From assembly GCA_008360955.1 (NCBI GenBank), contig LUCM01001537.1, forward strand, positions 37,440-101,439: DNA of 64,000 bases, written 5' to 3'. The position numbers were made by a program, and so were the translations under genes. This document shows positions 22,141-35,800 of the stretch, in pieces. Source of the stretch: Fasciolopsis buskii. Taxonomy: Eukaryota; Platyhelminthes; Trematoda; Plagiorchiida; Fasciolidae. Within the stretch, counting starts at the first letter, position 1; each line of letters opens with the position of its first letter. Under the pieces are notes generated by a model. That model searched no databases. It had not been told where the DNA came from and saw nothing but the letters and a program-made list of their open reading frames with translations.

Positions 22141-24400
22141 GAGGGACATTAAAGAATTCTTGAATTTTCCTGACGAATTTTATTCTACCATCTTTAAATA
22201 GAATTTGGGGTATTTGGCGCTTTGTGAAGTTCTGAGGTTTGGAAACCTTTGCGCACCTATGTATTAGGAATTGGCTCTGTTGATACAGACAAATAGAATT
22301 GCTCGTAATGTCTCAGTTGTCGACTGCTTTCTCAGTAATTTTTGTTCTGGGAAGTCAGTATGCCATCCGTTATCAAGGAGAATATTGCATTCTTAAACAG
22401 TTTCACTGAGCGAAAATTCTTGAACCTAGAGTTCTTTCTGTCTCCTAACAAGCTACCAGCTGTAGCCTGTTTTCCCATTTTCATTGATATTTGTTTGGAG
22501 ATAAGTAGACAGTTTTTAATCTTGGGGAAATGAGCGCTTAGGCGAGTGGCAGAAAATGCGAGAACATGTATGTTCAGTAATAAGTTGCACAGGGACTTCA
22601 GAGATGCACTGTAACAGCGATGTACAAACCATCACAAAAATCGATCGGCGTTGCTGAGACGCACACATGCTAACTGTTAGGAACAGACTGAGGAAAACGA
22701 ATGATTGCGTTGTGCGTGTTTAGTGCAATGGGAGGAAAAGTACAGTAGAATTACTAGTTCCCTCAATTTATTTCATCGTCACCTCATAGTTATTCAGATT
22801 TATGCCAGAGCTATTAGGAATTGAGTACATAAACGTAACTCCTTTTCCCTTGACCTGGAAACGTATGTCCGCTAGTAAATAAAAAGATGACAGTGGCAAT
22901 TACACTATCCTACGGAGACCGTTCGAATAGAGATCCTCAATGGGCTTTTTTCATTCCAAGTTATTTTGACAAAGCCCTAAAATATTGTGAAAAACAATAT
23001 AGACTCAAGAGCAAAATCTGGTGAGAACGGGCTGATAAGCGGTAGACAGTGAATGGTGCATAAATTTGACCGCGGTACAAGGAGACCGCAGACAAACGTC
23101 TGGTCAGAACGGAAGCATTTGAGCTGAAGAGTTTTTGATCTGAATCTTAATTTGACATTCTGCAATCGATCACTGGTTCTTTACGGAGCATCATAAGTTT
23201 ACCGCGTGACAGTCAAATGCGGACGTTAAAATCTGAGAGAAGAAAATCAGAGCCTTACGTTTCGGAAAGTGCAATACAGTCGAATTAGGTGTCTCCGTTT
23301 GTGCGAATCGGATTTCAGTTAAGAACAGAACGACAATAGTGAATGTTCGTTTTGAGCTAAAACCTGTTTCTGGTAAGAATTTGGAACCGACAATTAGACG
23401 AACCAAACAGAGAACAGTATTGCCACCAACCTGCTGTATGTAAGCGGTGGAAGCGATTGGACAGACAATAATAATGGCACTAGTAATCCAGTGTTACAAT
23501 CACGTGGAATAGTGGTCGATTATGCGAAATGCGGCGGTAGTTTCCGAACCGCTTCGGTCTATCATGCCCGGAAAATGATCTGCGAGCGCTGTCACAGACA
23601 TGTTTGGTTGAAGGATAAGAATTTACGCGCCAAACGTTGTTTATGGTTGCATGTTGTGACCATCAGCAATTCATTAATCATTTGCGGTGTCAACGGGAAT
23701 GCAGTCAGATCATCTGGTTTATGAAGATGTGTCATTGCTAATATCCAGAAGTTTTTCGCTTGTATTGTCTTCCAGTTCCGGATATAGTCTTTTAAAGTTC
23801 GCCTACCGGGAAGTTAGGGTACAGTATGAAAGTACTAATCGATCTCCCACAGAGCTCGTGAAATTTGTACTGTATAATTTACGGAAGTTCGCCAATTTCT
23901 CGCTGTCAATTGATAGTCTCTGAAAGATTCTGCGCGCTGGTATGCATAAAGTACAGGGCGCGGTAGCTTTCGTCCGTGTGATGGCGGTGAAACATTGTCC
24001 TCTGGTCGCTGTGATCGCGTTCACTGTCTCCAGGTATTACAGTAACGTTCTATATTGAGTAGTCGATCGTCCTGTTTCCATTAAGGAAGATTTTACTCTC
24101 TGTTAATTCTTCTCGGCTTTCTGATTGAAATCTAAAAGGATGTATCATTGCTAGTTGATATGAGCTTCTGGCAATTTCCACCTCTCCTGGACAGCTATCA
24201 TGGGTTTGATATCAGTAGGTTTAGTGTTTGACCTGTAATATTCTCCATAGTTTTCAAGGCAAAAGGCATTAATCTAACTTCATTTTAACAATCTCCATCT
24301 GTACGCATGCTGCGTGACCACTATGTGGTAACGTAGTTTTATTGAATGAAAACATTTGATTATTCAGCTGAGAAGAATTTGAATACGTCGAAAGTAGGGA
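22141..24400. other. Unassigned region
   Basis: No RNA gene or clear transposon. A 77-codon + strand frame at 23491-23724 contains a CERCHRH cysteine/histidine cluster, which caught my eye, but it has no supporting exon partners. Minus-strand frames at 23165 and 23406 are unremarkable. Confidence 0.35.
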
Positions 24401-24419
24401 GAATTTGTTCCTCATGAAG

Positions 24420-25080
24420 CCCATGAACATCCCAATTCCAAACGGTTCCAGAGGCAACGATGATTTTCGTACACTTAACAACAGAACTAAACCTGACTAT
24501 TGCGGTCATTTCACACACCAAAGATTTCGCTAACACCCTGTGGGGTAAATGGATTCGTTCCGGTACGGGCTTATAACGATACTCCTGTCGCACCAGAGGA
24601 TCTTACAAGGTTTGCTACCATATCACCATATAGCCAACACTAATTCTTTCACGTGCCTTTTGGCTTGAGAAATGCTGCTCAAACGTTACAGAAGTTTATG
24701 GACAAAATGCCTCGTGGTCTCAGTTCCTTTTCCTGACTATTGATGACATCCAGCAAGTGCAACCACGAGCACACTAAACATGTCTGCCTGGTTTTTAAGC
24801 GCCTCCAGTTGTGTAGCATTTCTGTCAGTACCTCTAAATGCATCACTGGTGCTTCATCTATCTAATTCTTTGGTCGTTAGGAGTATGAGAGCTGCCTGAG
24901 TCTCCCACTCACGACGAAGGTTGCGTGTCTGTCATGTTCTTCCAGGAATCGGTGTCACGAACTCAGAAAGTACAATTTCTGGTATCCGCCAATCGCAGAA
25001 TGTTACAAGACCTTAAGACCTTGACATATCTTCCTCTTCTGTTATCGCCACGTGGTACCTGCAACTAAGACAGAAAGCCC
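24420..25080 (+). mobile_element. Ty3/gypsy reverse transcriptase relic
   Basis: A frame-broken LTR-retrotransposon RT on the + strand. Around 24580-24640 the sequence gives TPVAPEDLTRFATISPYSQH, matching the gypsy 'PVAPEDVPKTA..TPFG' block. 24652-24690 gives VPFGLRNAAQTLQKFMDK, the hallmark 'MPFGLRNAAQTFQRFMD'. At 24736-24747 TIDD stands where Ty3/gypsy RT has YIDD. A stop and frame changes interrupt it. Weaker similarity to the following 'FYRRF..LQPLTDLL' connection domain may extend to about 25080. No LTRs, protease or integrase could be placed. Confidence 0.7.
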
Positions 25081-27280
25081 GGGGGAATCCAGTGCTCCTT
25101 GATGTGTCTCCGTTAGAATGATATTACGCATTGAACTCCGTCCGGATCGCTGTACCATAGCAAGACAACTGGGTCAGCCGATTTTAGAAGTAACTAGTTT
25201 GAACGATCCCGCTGTGTACCGAACATACCTCAGAGAGATCCACTACAGAGAACCGGATATATCAAAAGTAGATTTGGAAGACAGATAGACAAAAGGAGAA
25301 CGAGAGATCAGGCTAACCGCCAAAGGATTTAGACGTTGCAGAACCTAATTCAATGCACCCTGTTCCGAACAGAAGTCACTACGAGAAGAAAGACAAATTG
25401 GCGAGAAGCTCTTGAGGGAGGATATTTGTGATGAATCTACACGCAAGTCACGTGGTCCGATTTGTTACAGTTTCGCTGTCACGTGTGACTATAATCAGCC
25501 AGTCTGATTGGTTGATATTCACTAATGGGGAAGCAAACATTCTGCGACGTTCATTAAGTCAAACATACTGATTATGACGTTTTTGTCTAGTCACTGTATT
25601 CGCATGTCATGTAAATAAACTCTAATGTGATTTCTGGTTGAAGAGGTCTCCTTCCTGATTTTGACTTCCTAATCTCTATTGGGAAAGATAGCATTACTGT
25701 TCGGTGAGTCATGTTTGGGCGGTTATTTCTAATTATGTGGTTTAATACATTTCCTCAAGCATATATGTTTGAATTTCAAGTAGGAACTGAGAACGAGCAA
25801 TATATGAATGGAAAACCTACGTGTAGTAAACTGTCCCCTTTCCGAATTCATTTTTTGTATGAATAATAATTTCAAACAATTTCCTCATTCCCAATAATAA
25901 GTTATACGCACCCTTCTAGTACTGCTTCCCTAAATGACACGTTGTTAGTGGGTTATGACGAATTCATCATCATATGCTGACTTTTACATGTTATCGGTTG
26001 ATTGCTAAATGGTCGCTCCTTGAAACTATAGATTACTAATAGGGCAGCAATGTTCTTCATCCTAGTTGTGATGTAAAATCTTCATAGCAACTTTGCATTT
26101 AACGAAGATGACTTCTTTTGTACTAATATTTTCGTTTGCTTTTGGGGTAAATGAAGTCATATGGAAACTTTCGGTTAAAAAGAACACATCAGTATGTCAC
26201 TAACAAAATTTCAAAGGCAGTACAAGATACCAGCCAAGTACCAGGTGAATTCGAGGACACAGAGCTAATCCTCTGATAAGAGACACTATCGACGATATCC
26301 TGTACGCTAATACACGAGTTCGGTTAAAGCAACATGAGGATCTGGGCGGAAGAGTCGAGTTTCATCAGAGGTATACTAGCAACGTCGGACAGAACTTCAT
26401 AGGCGAATTTCGAACAAGAATTTTATTACGTCTGTCACAAATTTTGCTAAATGGGACAGGCAAATAATTTTGGGAAACCTGGTTGATCAGTTAGGGGACT
26501 GGGCTTCAATAACCAAAATTCACTCTTCAGCAGGTCCAGAAAAACCACCGGTGACTATTGGGAAGAATGTGTTCCTGAAGAAAGCTATTCGTGGTTGCCT
26601 TACTTGAGCAAAACGAACGCAAATTCCTCCTTTAGGAATGAAAGAGTTCACAGCTTGCGAGCACCAGACTGTGTAGATAAAGATCATCGAAGAATGTTTT
26701 CGAGATTAATCTCTTTAGTTGGCTGACTCCGTCCACTCGTTTCCCTCTACTTTATGATCTGTGGAACTGAAGTTTGGACCGGTTAGTGCTAAAAATACAC
26801 TCGATACTTCTAATATAGTTTTACGAAACTGTTTATTACGAAGTATCAACGCCCAACTCGCGGTCGCAAAACCCCGGAAGAACCGTCCGGTTGTCTCATT
26901 TCTGTTAAGAATTGACAGTAGTGCACATTCATCGCACCGGAACCTTTGAAAGCCTGCCCGACTGTGCGACGGCAAAGACGTTGTTCGCCCCAGGTTCGCT
27001 GTTCGGTTCAAGTGTGCTGGTTCACGTACTGTTCATTACATCTAGCAAGAGTGAAATAGACGTGCAGTGCTTCCGCCACTTTCAGTGGTCATTTGAGCAT
27101 TGGTATCACGCGATGGATAAATTTTGTGAAATCGTAATCTTCTCCTATCAACACAAACATTTGTATCAGTCAAGACTTAGACCGGATTGTGTGGAATACG
27201 TGATGTTGTCGGCAATCTCAGTGCCCTAGGGTTCCAGCTGATTCAATACGGTGCAAATAACACTATCATCAGACAATTAG
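25081..27280. other. Unassigned AT-rich region
   Basis: I find no convincing exon, RNA gene or element here. Parts up to about 25400 could be further gypsy remnants but carry no motif I can defend. Confidence 0.35.
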
Positions 27281-27282
27281 AA

Positions 27283-27450
27283 TAGATAGATAGATAGATA
27301 GATAGATGGATGGATGGATGGATGGATGGATGGATGGATGGATGGATGGATGGGTGTGGATGGATGGGATGCGATGGATGGATGGATGGATGATGGGATG
27401 GATGATTGGTGGATGAATGGCGTGGATGGATTGAATGATAGATTAGGATA

Positions 27451-27545
<95 letters not shown>
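27283..27545. repeat. Composite GATN tetranucleotide microsatellite
   Basis: Three adjoining blocks of one sequence theme. GATA repeats run 27283-27306, GATG (GGAT) repeats 27308-27352 with interrupted copies to about 27430, and an uninterrupted GATT block 27451-27544 of about 23 units. The minus-strand open frame with tandem SINQ peptides is only the translation of the repeat. Confidence 0.95.
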
Positions 27546-29866
27546 AGAAGGAAAGACAACTCATCAGCATAATCTGTGGGAAGAAAATCAGGAGGATATC
27601 ACTCTGAGGTGCTGCAATGTTATCCACGGACGCTTTGGACTACTTTTTCTAATTGAACATTAGTATATCTGAAAAAACCAAATATTTAAAATGGTGTTCA
27701 AGAAGTGTTAACTGATAGCCGAGTGATAGTTGTTTTCTTAGTTGAAGAGAACATGGAGTCTCCTCAAAACTTAACAAAAACGAGAAGAACATAAGGCATA
27801 TATTTGGCTCTGTCGTTTTTGATGTTACAGGCAGAATGAGGCAAAGGTGAACCGATATTTAGTGTACAGAGCTTTTTGTTGTATGCAAAGTGACATTAAG
27901 GGACATCAGAATACGTTGTAAAACCGACTGATGTACCAGTTTTAAGATGGCAGACGTACACCGGCTGACCTGAAACGTTCTGATTATTGTACCTGAGTTG
28001 TGCCGTTGAGGATAGACATGCTAATCACAGGTCATCAACTATTTGGAAATCTGTAATCCCAACGAAAATTCGGATTTTTATATGAAAATTATGGAAGAGT
28101 AAAAATGTGCCATGTTTAAGAAGTGTAGGAATAAGATTATTGGGACAAGCAGGAGTGCAAACTGCGCGGAACTGAGATCTATGCAATTTAACAGAAATGG
28201 TCAGTTCATTTGGTGAAGTGATTCCTGGAGAACACGTGCTCAAGCATTCAGTCCATGTATCATGACGCGGAATGAGTGTTACCTTCAGTTGCTCGTTGTC
28301 TTTAGAAAAAATTGGAGTAGGCTTTCATCTTTGGAAATTTAATTCCATTTCACACCAGATAGTGACCACGTGTTCTAGAAAATTGGTTAGCATAGATGGA
28401 ATCCAGTGGGCCACTAAGTCACACGATGTTAATTTCAACCGAACGGCTTGGGATTAAATTCGGATAGTTCAAACGGTTAGCATGTAAGACTTAGAACCTT
28501 TGTCCCAGTTGTTGGCCTCGCTTGAAGCTGAATGGATATGCTTCGCTGATCTTGATAAAGTTACACAATGTTCCTAGAATATTTTAATAATTAATTTAGA
28601 TAATTGTAATATGGTAGGTGGCACGATTTATTCTGCTGTTCTAGTCCTCATCTTGTCAGATTTCTTACTCATCCTCAAGCTGCACTTACCGTCCTCTATA
28701 AGACGTAATTCAAAGAACACATGATCAACTAAACTGTTATTTTCGTCATAAGGGTTACTTAGCTACTGAAAATTCTGCTTTCGATAATACTCAACAAACT
28801 CGTGACTTGGCAGATTGCAATTGATCTCCTGATACGCAAACAAATAGAAAACACTGGGCGTTGGCAAGGCGGTTTACAGTATTTGCCGGGGAAGTTATGC
28901 TTTTAAAGTTGCCGACTGTGAAATGCATCCAACTGCAATCATCGAAAACATTAACATTCAATGTTCTCCCTAGATTTGGACCATGCACCAAATAGCTTCA
29001 AATCACATGCGCGATATCTCATTTCTGCGAATATGTTGTTGTAATGAACCTGAGTTCCGCACTGAATCAGATACCAGAAGTGAAACGTACTTTGAAAATG
29101 TCTAAAGCATGTATTCCGGACTGGATGCCATTTGATATTATCTTTGGTGACCCCTTTCAGTGAGTAAAATAGACGGAATACGGTTAGAACCTAATTTAAT
29201 GAATAGTGCGTCTCCGAAATGATGTATAATGTTCTTACGAAAATTAAACACTTAATTAAAGGAAATATTCATGTAAAACCATTCCGTCCTCTGGATCATC
29301 TCTCAATAAAAAACTGACAATCTATGTCTAATCTAGGGCTTATCCAAACCCGCGTGATAAATCCGATTCATAGAAGCATTTCCGTTTGGTTTGACCATGC
29401 ATGCCTTTTAAAAAGAAACATTTTGATGCTATATGTGTGTTACATCAACTCGGAAGCAGTGCATAGTTGCAGATTGCTTGGCCGAAAAAGGGCTGTACCA
29501 GGAGTTTGAAGCAAACTTATATTTGCGAAGATTGTCAGAATTACCCAATTCGACTACCACATTTGCTCGGAACAAATGGGTGGGAATCTCAAACAATGCA
29601 ACAAAGATTGTACCGGCTAAGTAAATGCGTTACTTTTAAGTTCTGTCCCAAAAATACCATTGCTACGAGGACGGAAATATGCAATGAATATGTAAGTCAC
29701 GTGAATCTTGTGACACACGGCAACAGTAAATACGATTACATGTAAACGTACCAATTAAGGAATACAGTGAGAAAGCTACTTCACATAAATGGAAGGAAAC
29801 AATATTTTACAAATAAATCAGTAAACCTAAAAACCGAAAAAACTGACGGATAGGGACCGGAAAAAG
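27546..29866. other. Unassigned AT-rich spacer between GAT-type repeats
   Basis: No gene or element recognised. Overlapping open frames at 29433-29745 on the + strand (one containing YICEDCQNYPIRLP) have no exon context. Confidence 0.35.
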
Positions 29867-30821
29867 GATGATGAGTGAGATAGTGATAGTGGTACTGATG
29901 AAGATGATGATTGTGATGATGATGTTGATGATAATGATGACGGCGATGAAGATGATGACGGTGAATTTGATGGAGCTGAAGCCGACGATAATGGTAATGA
30001 TGCTGACGATGATGGCGTTGGTGATGATTACAAGGACAATTAGGATGTTCATAAAGAGCTTGCTCGCGATAGATATGACGAATAAGATCATGGTGATGAT
30101 GATGATGTTCATGATTTTCATGGTGAATTTTATAAAGATTATGATGACGATGACGAAGTTTTTGATGAGGTTGTTGCGGATGATGGACATGACGAAGTAG
30201 ACGATCATAATCATGATCATGAGGATATTGATGTTGATGTTGATTAGGATGGTAATAATGACGATTTTGATGAAGATGACTTAATTCATGATTGTAAGGA
30301 AGACGATGTGCACTGTCACGATGAGGATGTTGCGGATGATGATAATGACTGGGACAAAGAATGGGAATATGTTGATGATGATGATGATGATGTTGACGGA
30401 AGACGAAGATGAACAGTATGATGAATATTTCGATGATGACGATGATGACGATGATGAAGATGATGCCTTTGATGAGGCTGATCGTGACACTGTTTATGAT
30501 GAAGATGATAATGATGATGAAGTGTTGGATGGTGATGTTAATGACTGTGATAATGATATTCACGAGGTTGGTACCGATGTTGTCCATAGTAATGATGATG
30601 GTTGTGACGATGTGGATGGCTTTGATCACGATTAACTCGATAGGTGGTTATGATGTTGATGATGATAATAAAGATGATGAGAACGATGATGATGATGGTG
30701 TTGGTTTCGTCGACGAGGACGATGAGTGCGATGATAATGAAGACGATGACGATCATCTTGATAATGCCTAGAAAGCTGAATATGATGAAGATATTTGCGA
30801 TGATTATGGTGGTGGTGACTC

Positions 30822-30859
<38 letters not shown>

Positions 30860-30938
30860 CTGATGATGATTCGGATGATGATGATGATGATGATGATGAT
30901 GCTGATGATGATTCGGATGATGATGATGATGATGATTC

Positions 30939-30995
<57 letters not shown>

Positions 30996-31499
30996 NNNNN
31001 NNNNNNNNNNNNNNNNNNNNNNNNNNNNNNNNNNNNNNNNNNNNNNNNNNNNNNNNNNNNNNNNNNNNNNNNNNNNNNNNNNNNNNNNNNNNNNNNNNNN
31101 NNNNNNNNNNNNNNNNNNNNNNNNNNNNNNNNNNNNNNNNNNNNNNNNNNNNNNNNNNNNNNNNNNNNNNNNNNNNNNNNNNNNNNNNNNNNNNNNNNNN
31201 NNNNNNNNNNNNNNNNNNNNNNNNNNNNNNNNNNNNNNNNNNNNNNNNNNNNNNNNNNNNNNNNNNNNNNNNNNNNNNNNNNNNNNNNNNNNNNNNNNNN
31301 NNNNNNNNNNNNNNNNNNNNNNNNNNNNNNNNNNNNNNNNNNNNNNNNNNNNNNNNNNNNNNNNNNNNNNNNNNNNNNNNNNNNNNNNNNNNNNNNNNNN
31401 NNNNNNNNNNNNNNNNNNNNNNNNNNNNNNNNNNNNNNNNNNNNNNNNNNNNNNNNNNNNNNNNNNNNNNNNNNNNNNNNNNNNNNNNNNNNNNNNNNN
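30996..31499. other. Assembly gap (504 N) inside the GAT array
   Basis: A run of 504 undetermined bases flanked on both sides by the same repeat, so true array length is unknown. The run does not preserve the triplet phase between its flanks, so its length should be taken as an estimate. Confidence 0.99.
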
Positions 31500-31789
31500 T
31501 CGGATGATGATGATGATGATGATTCGGATGATGATGATGATGATGATTCGGATGATGATGATGATGATGATTCGGATGATGATGATGATGATGATTCGGA
31601 TGATGATGATGATGATGATTCGGATGATGATGATGATGATGATTCGGATGATGATGATGATGATGATTCGGATGATGATGATGATGATGATTCGGATGAT
31701 GATGATGATGATGATTCGGAATATGATGATGATAATGATTCGGATGATGATGATGATGATGATTCGGAAGATGATGATGATAATGATTC

Positions 31790-31833
<44 letters not shown>

Positions 31834-32187
31834 GTGATGGTGATGGTGATGGTGATGGCGGTTGTGAAGATGATCGAGAAATAAATTATGAATACTAATA
31901 ATAATAATCTTGGTTACAGAGACTACTATGACAGCGATAATGACGACATGCTGATGACGCTGCTTTTGAGATTGATGTTGACGATGGGGGTGATGATGCC
32001 TTCGTTGCCCATGATTATGCTAATCATGATGATAACGATGAAGATGACAATGGTGAAGACGAGGATGACGATGCTGATGAAGGTAGTAGTAATAACGACG
32101 GTGATGATGTCGACGATGACGATGAAGATGCAGGTTACGATGATATTGATGATAGCAATAGTGTTACTTACGAATATCATGATGACC

Positions 32188-32234
<47 letters not shown>
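32188..32234. repeat. AAT trinucleotide microsatellite
   Basis: An uninterrupted ATA/AAT block of about 15 triplets embedded in the degenerate right part of the GAT array. Confidence 0.95.
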
Positions 32235-32235
<1 letters not shown>

Positions 32236-32858
32236 GCGGTGTTGTTGACGGTGTTGATAATTTTTAGAATGACGTTGATGATGACGCTGATGATGATGAG
32301 GATGGTGATGACCTCGAGGATATTGTTGGTGATGATGATCATGATGATAATGATGACGATGAAGATGGGGGTGACCATGATGCTCATGTTATGGTCCGTA
32401 GGATGCCGATGATTACATTGATGGCAATGACAATGATAGTGATGACAATGATAGTGATGACGATGATGATGACAATGACGAAGTTGATAATTTTGTGAAT
32501 GGTGATGAAACTTACAGTGATGATGGTGTTCTTTATTATAATGATGAGCACTATGATGAAAATGATGATGCTGACGTTAATGATGATAATGGATATGGTA
32601 AGGATGGGGATTTCAACGGTGTTGATGTTGAGAACAGTGATGATTATGATGATGTTGCTGGGACCGATGTGGATTACGATAATCATGATATCGCCGACCA
32701 TGATTACGACGATTTTGCTACGGCTGATGGTAATGGTTGTAATGGGGATGAAGATGATAAATAAGTTGATGATGTTGACATCGGCGATGATAATAAAGAT
32801 GACGAGATTGATAACGGTGGTGATGAGGATATCGATGTAGATGAGGATGGTGATGATC

Positions 32859-35800
32859 TTGTAAATTTGATGACGCTGTCGGTGTTGTTAATTACTGTTA
32901 TTTCCAGTGTTATTTGTATTTTTGCACGGTGTTAGTATTTCGTTTTATTCTTGTCTGTTTCGCTGTTTCTTCAAATTAATTTGCTACCGTTTTGCCGATG
33001 ACTTGTGCTTGTTTTTTGTGTTTCTTCTTCTTTTATCTTCCCTGCATTGAACTGATTCATTTCTTCAAATTATTCTTTTATATTGTCAATCACGGATGGA
33101 TTTCATTTTATGTTGGCATTCTCCAATTTCTTGTGCCTTGAACGTTCTATGCTCAGTGCGGTAGACCACATGTGCTTCTTAAATACTGGGGGTAGAAGAG
33201 CGCAAGTCGTGTTATAGTAAAATCAACGTGGCAAAGCGATTAGGACTCAATTGTAAATTGTTTCTAAAGTATTCCTCTTAAATATTCTGGAAACGATAGA
33301 TATTTTCGATTGTCGATTCTAGATGTAGTCCACAAGTTTTACTGCGAAAACTGGAATTTCTATTTTACTCGCAGTTTGGGGCATCATTCTTAATATCCTC
33401 CAGCGAATTTGTTTGGTTTTAAACACATTGCTTCAGTGAGGCTCCGGTCTGTCAAGTAGAGTCAACTCAAGTAAGAGATCTTGACATAAATTTGAAAAAC
33501 GTTCATCTGCTCAGAAAGATGCAGAGCTCCACTCGGGCATTACATCTGTGTAGGTTATCCCGTCAGACTTTTGTATTATTCCTGTTATTACTGTTATTAT
33601 TATTATTCATACTGTTGATAATAAATCATCACAGTTTTCGAATCAAGGATGATGTCAGGGTAGCAATTTCCTCTATTTCCCTGTCTACTTGGTATCGTGG
33701 ATTAAAGTGAGTAAATGCATTTGGATGTCGACCGTACATTGAAGAAGGATAACCCTTAGAAACACAGCCTTAGGGGAAAGAATACACTAGTCAATTGACG
33801 TTCCTTTAGGAAGCAATAGGCTTTGGGAATTTTTGCTATCTCCATGTTCATTCAAGGTTTTGCCGATTGGTTTGGCATTTTAACTGAGAGCTTTTCTCCT
33901 ACACTATCGTTTCTTCAATCTCAAATCTAGCAATGTTAACCACTGATCCACGCAGAGCAAATACAATTGAATATTAGATTACTTTAATCTATGAGACAGT
34001 AATCGATTGGAAAAGTTGACGGAAATATAGGTAGTAGGCATTGATAGAAGTACAGTCGCAAACTGAATTCCCTAGTGATCGTGTTAACCAGATAGCGCCG
34101 GACAGAAACAAACACTACGGATAATCCTTCCATAAGTGAATATAAACGAACATGCACAGGTCAGAATTAGCCCTAGAATACAAAAGGCAATGAACACTAT
34201 TCCGATAATTTGAACAAACATCACATTTCCGATGACGAAATCCCTGGTCAAACAGACCACCTATCGCAACACGTCGGTATGTCGGTTCACAAGCATACTG
34301 ACGTCATCCGTTTGCTGAACAAAATCCAGTTACTTGCCGGCGAATCATAATTTATACATACATTCATCAACAAACACCATTCATTCAGGCTTGCGATGGA
34401 TGAATGAGGTGGTTTTAAATCTGTAAGGCTGCTTTAGAAATAGCTGTTTTAAAGGCAGAAAAAGAGTGAAAATATAGGTGTCTGTCGTGCAGACCCGTTT
34501 TCGTGGAATGTGAGCATGAGGACATAACGGTTGAACAACTGTCCCTAATCTCTTCTGATTTTCACTGGTTTGTTCTTAAGAGATTGTTTTGCTCTGTACA
34601 CGAACTACTTGGTACATTCCGAATGGATGTTTTCGAATAGCCAACATTTTAGCATCGATATTCCCAATCCATAGCTGGTGTCCTATACAATATTGAAACC
34701 GTGCTACTAGCGGATATAACATTAACCCTTCCCTCCTTGTCCACTTTATTGATTGGATCCAACAACAACTTTCACTTATGCCCCCCACCTATGTTTCTAA
34801 TTGTCGAAAAAGACGGAAATGAAAAAAATCACACTTGTTCACGGTACTTGACAGGTAAAAATAGTATATGTGCATTCCCCCTTCAATCACCCGTCTCCAA
34901 AATAGTTTAGTTCATGAAGAGTTCCTATCACAGAACACTTCTGGCAGCTGTTCTCTACGCTTTTCGACATTTCCTAGCAGAAGCAACCAGGGAATTACGG
35001 AAAAGGAGCACTCATGAATTTTGACCCATCATTCCGAATGTGATAAGGCCTTATCAAAGACGACTGCTGCCTGTTGATTAGTATTTCCTTGTCAGAAGAG
35101 AAAATCGGGGAACAGAATTGTGTTCATTGAGTCAACGTAATGGAAGAGAACGATGATAGTCAAATGGCCCAAGGTCGTCAGGACTATCTCATCGTGTTGT
35201 TTGCATTATTTTCGTGGTTTAAGAAAATTTAATATGATCATCTGATTCATTGCTTATGTGCAAGCTTCACTTCTTGTCCTAGGTGACTAGAAAATCGAGG
35301 AGGGGCCGGTAGCAATAATGATGCTGCTTAAATATTGTCACGTTGGATTATCAATTATTAGAAGCAAGAGAGTCATGTCGGACTGACCGGACAAATAGGC
35401 TGTAAGCAACGGTTGTCCAAATTTTGCCAACATGCCATGCTTTCTGCATCGGTAAGCCGAAATATTTCATAGGCAGTTGGGTTTTCCTGTTGAATTTTAC
35501 TGGTCCAATTTTGACAGAACTCACTTAAGGTTCCAGGCTCGTCGAACAATGAAGCCGTAAATTTTTTATCACTGACTAACCGTCGTAAATACCAAACAAC
35601 GAAAACCATACCGGTCTTCCAATTATCATTTTCTTATAATCTTAAACGCCGTTCATCTCCAGTTTTAGCGAGTATATTGGAGATAGAAACAAAGAGCAGA
35701 GATGAACCACAATCCAAAATTATCAACACCAGCACAACGGATAAATTCTGTACTGTCACACAGCACGTGCTCATATCAACCAGTTTAAAGTGTGGGATTC

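Larger units (their letters stand above)
29867..32858. repeat. GAT trinucleotide array (about 3 kb) with 24-bp higher-order units
   Basis: Nearly 3 kb dominated by GAT triplets on the + strand. The outer parts are degenerate and the core is pure. In the core at 30820-30995 and 31500-31810, TCG replaces a GAT at regular intervals, giving a 24-bp unit (TCG GAT followed by six GATs). About 12 such units are countable after the gap, some with paired variants (GAATAT or GAAGAT with a later AAT). A GGTGAT block lies at 31832-31858 and an AAT block at 32188-32234. Read as GAT the core is an Asp-Ser tract, as ATG it is poly-Met, and on the other strand poly-His. These long frames follow from the repeat and are not called as genes. 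Confidence 0.9.

Noticed and set aside
23491..23724. Cys/His cluster suggesting a zinc finger
   Set aside because: Only one short cluster (CERCHRH) with no second ligand pair at usual spacing and no exon context.
27277..27627. Tandem SINQ peptide frame
   Set aside because: Direct translation of the GATT/GATG microsatellite.
29781..30629. 282-codon His-rich open frame on the minus strand
   Set aside because: It is the CAT-frame reading of the GAT array. Single-base changes of CAT do not create stops, so long open frames are expected. There is no start context, exon boundary or non-repeat domain.
30996..31499. Gap length of 504 being a multiple of 24
   Set aside because: The gap does not keep triplet phase between its flanks, so the agreement with 21 repeat units is coincidental.
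30644..31884. Long poly-Met and Asp-rich open frames in the GAT array
   Set aside because: They are translations of the trinucleotide repeat, partly through undetermined bases.
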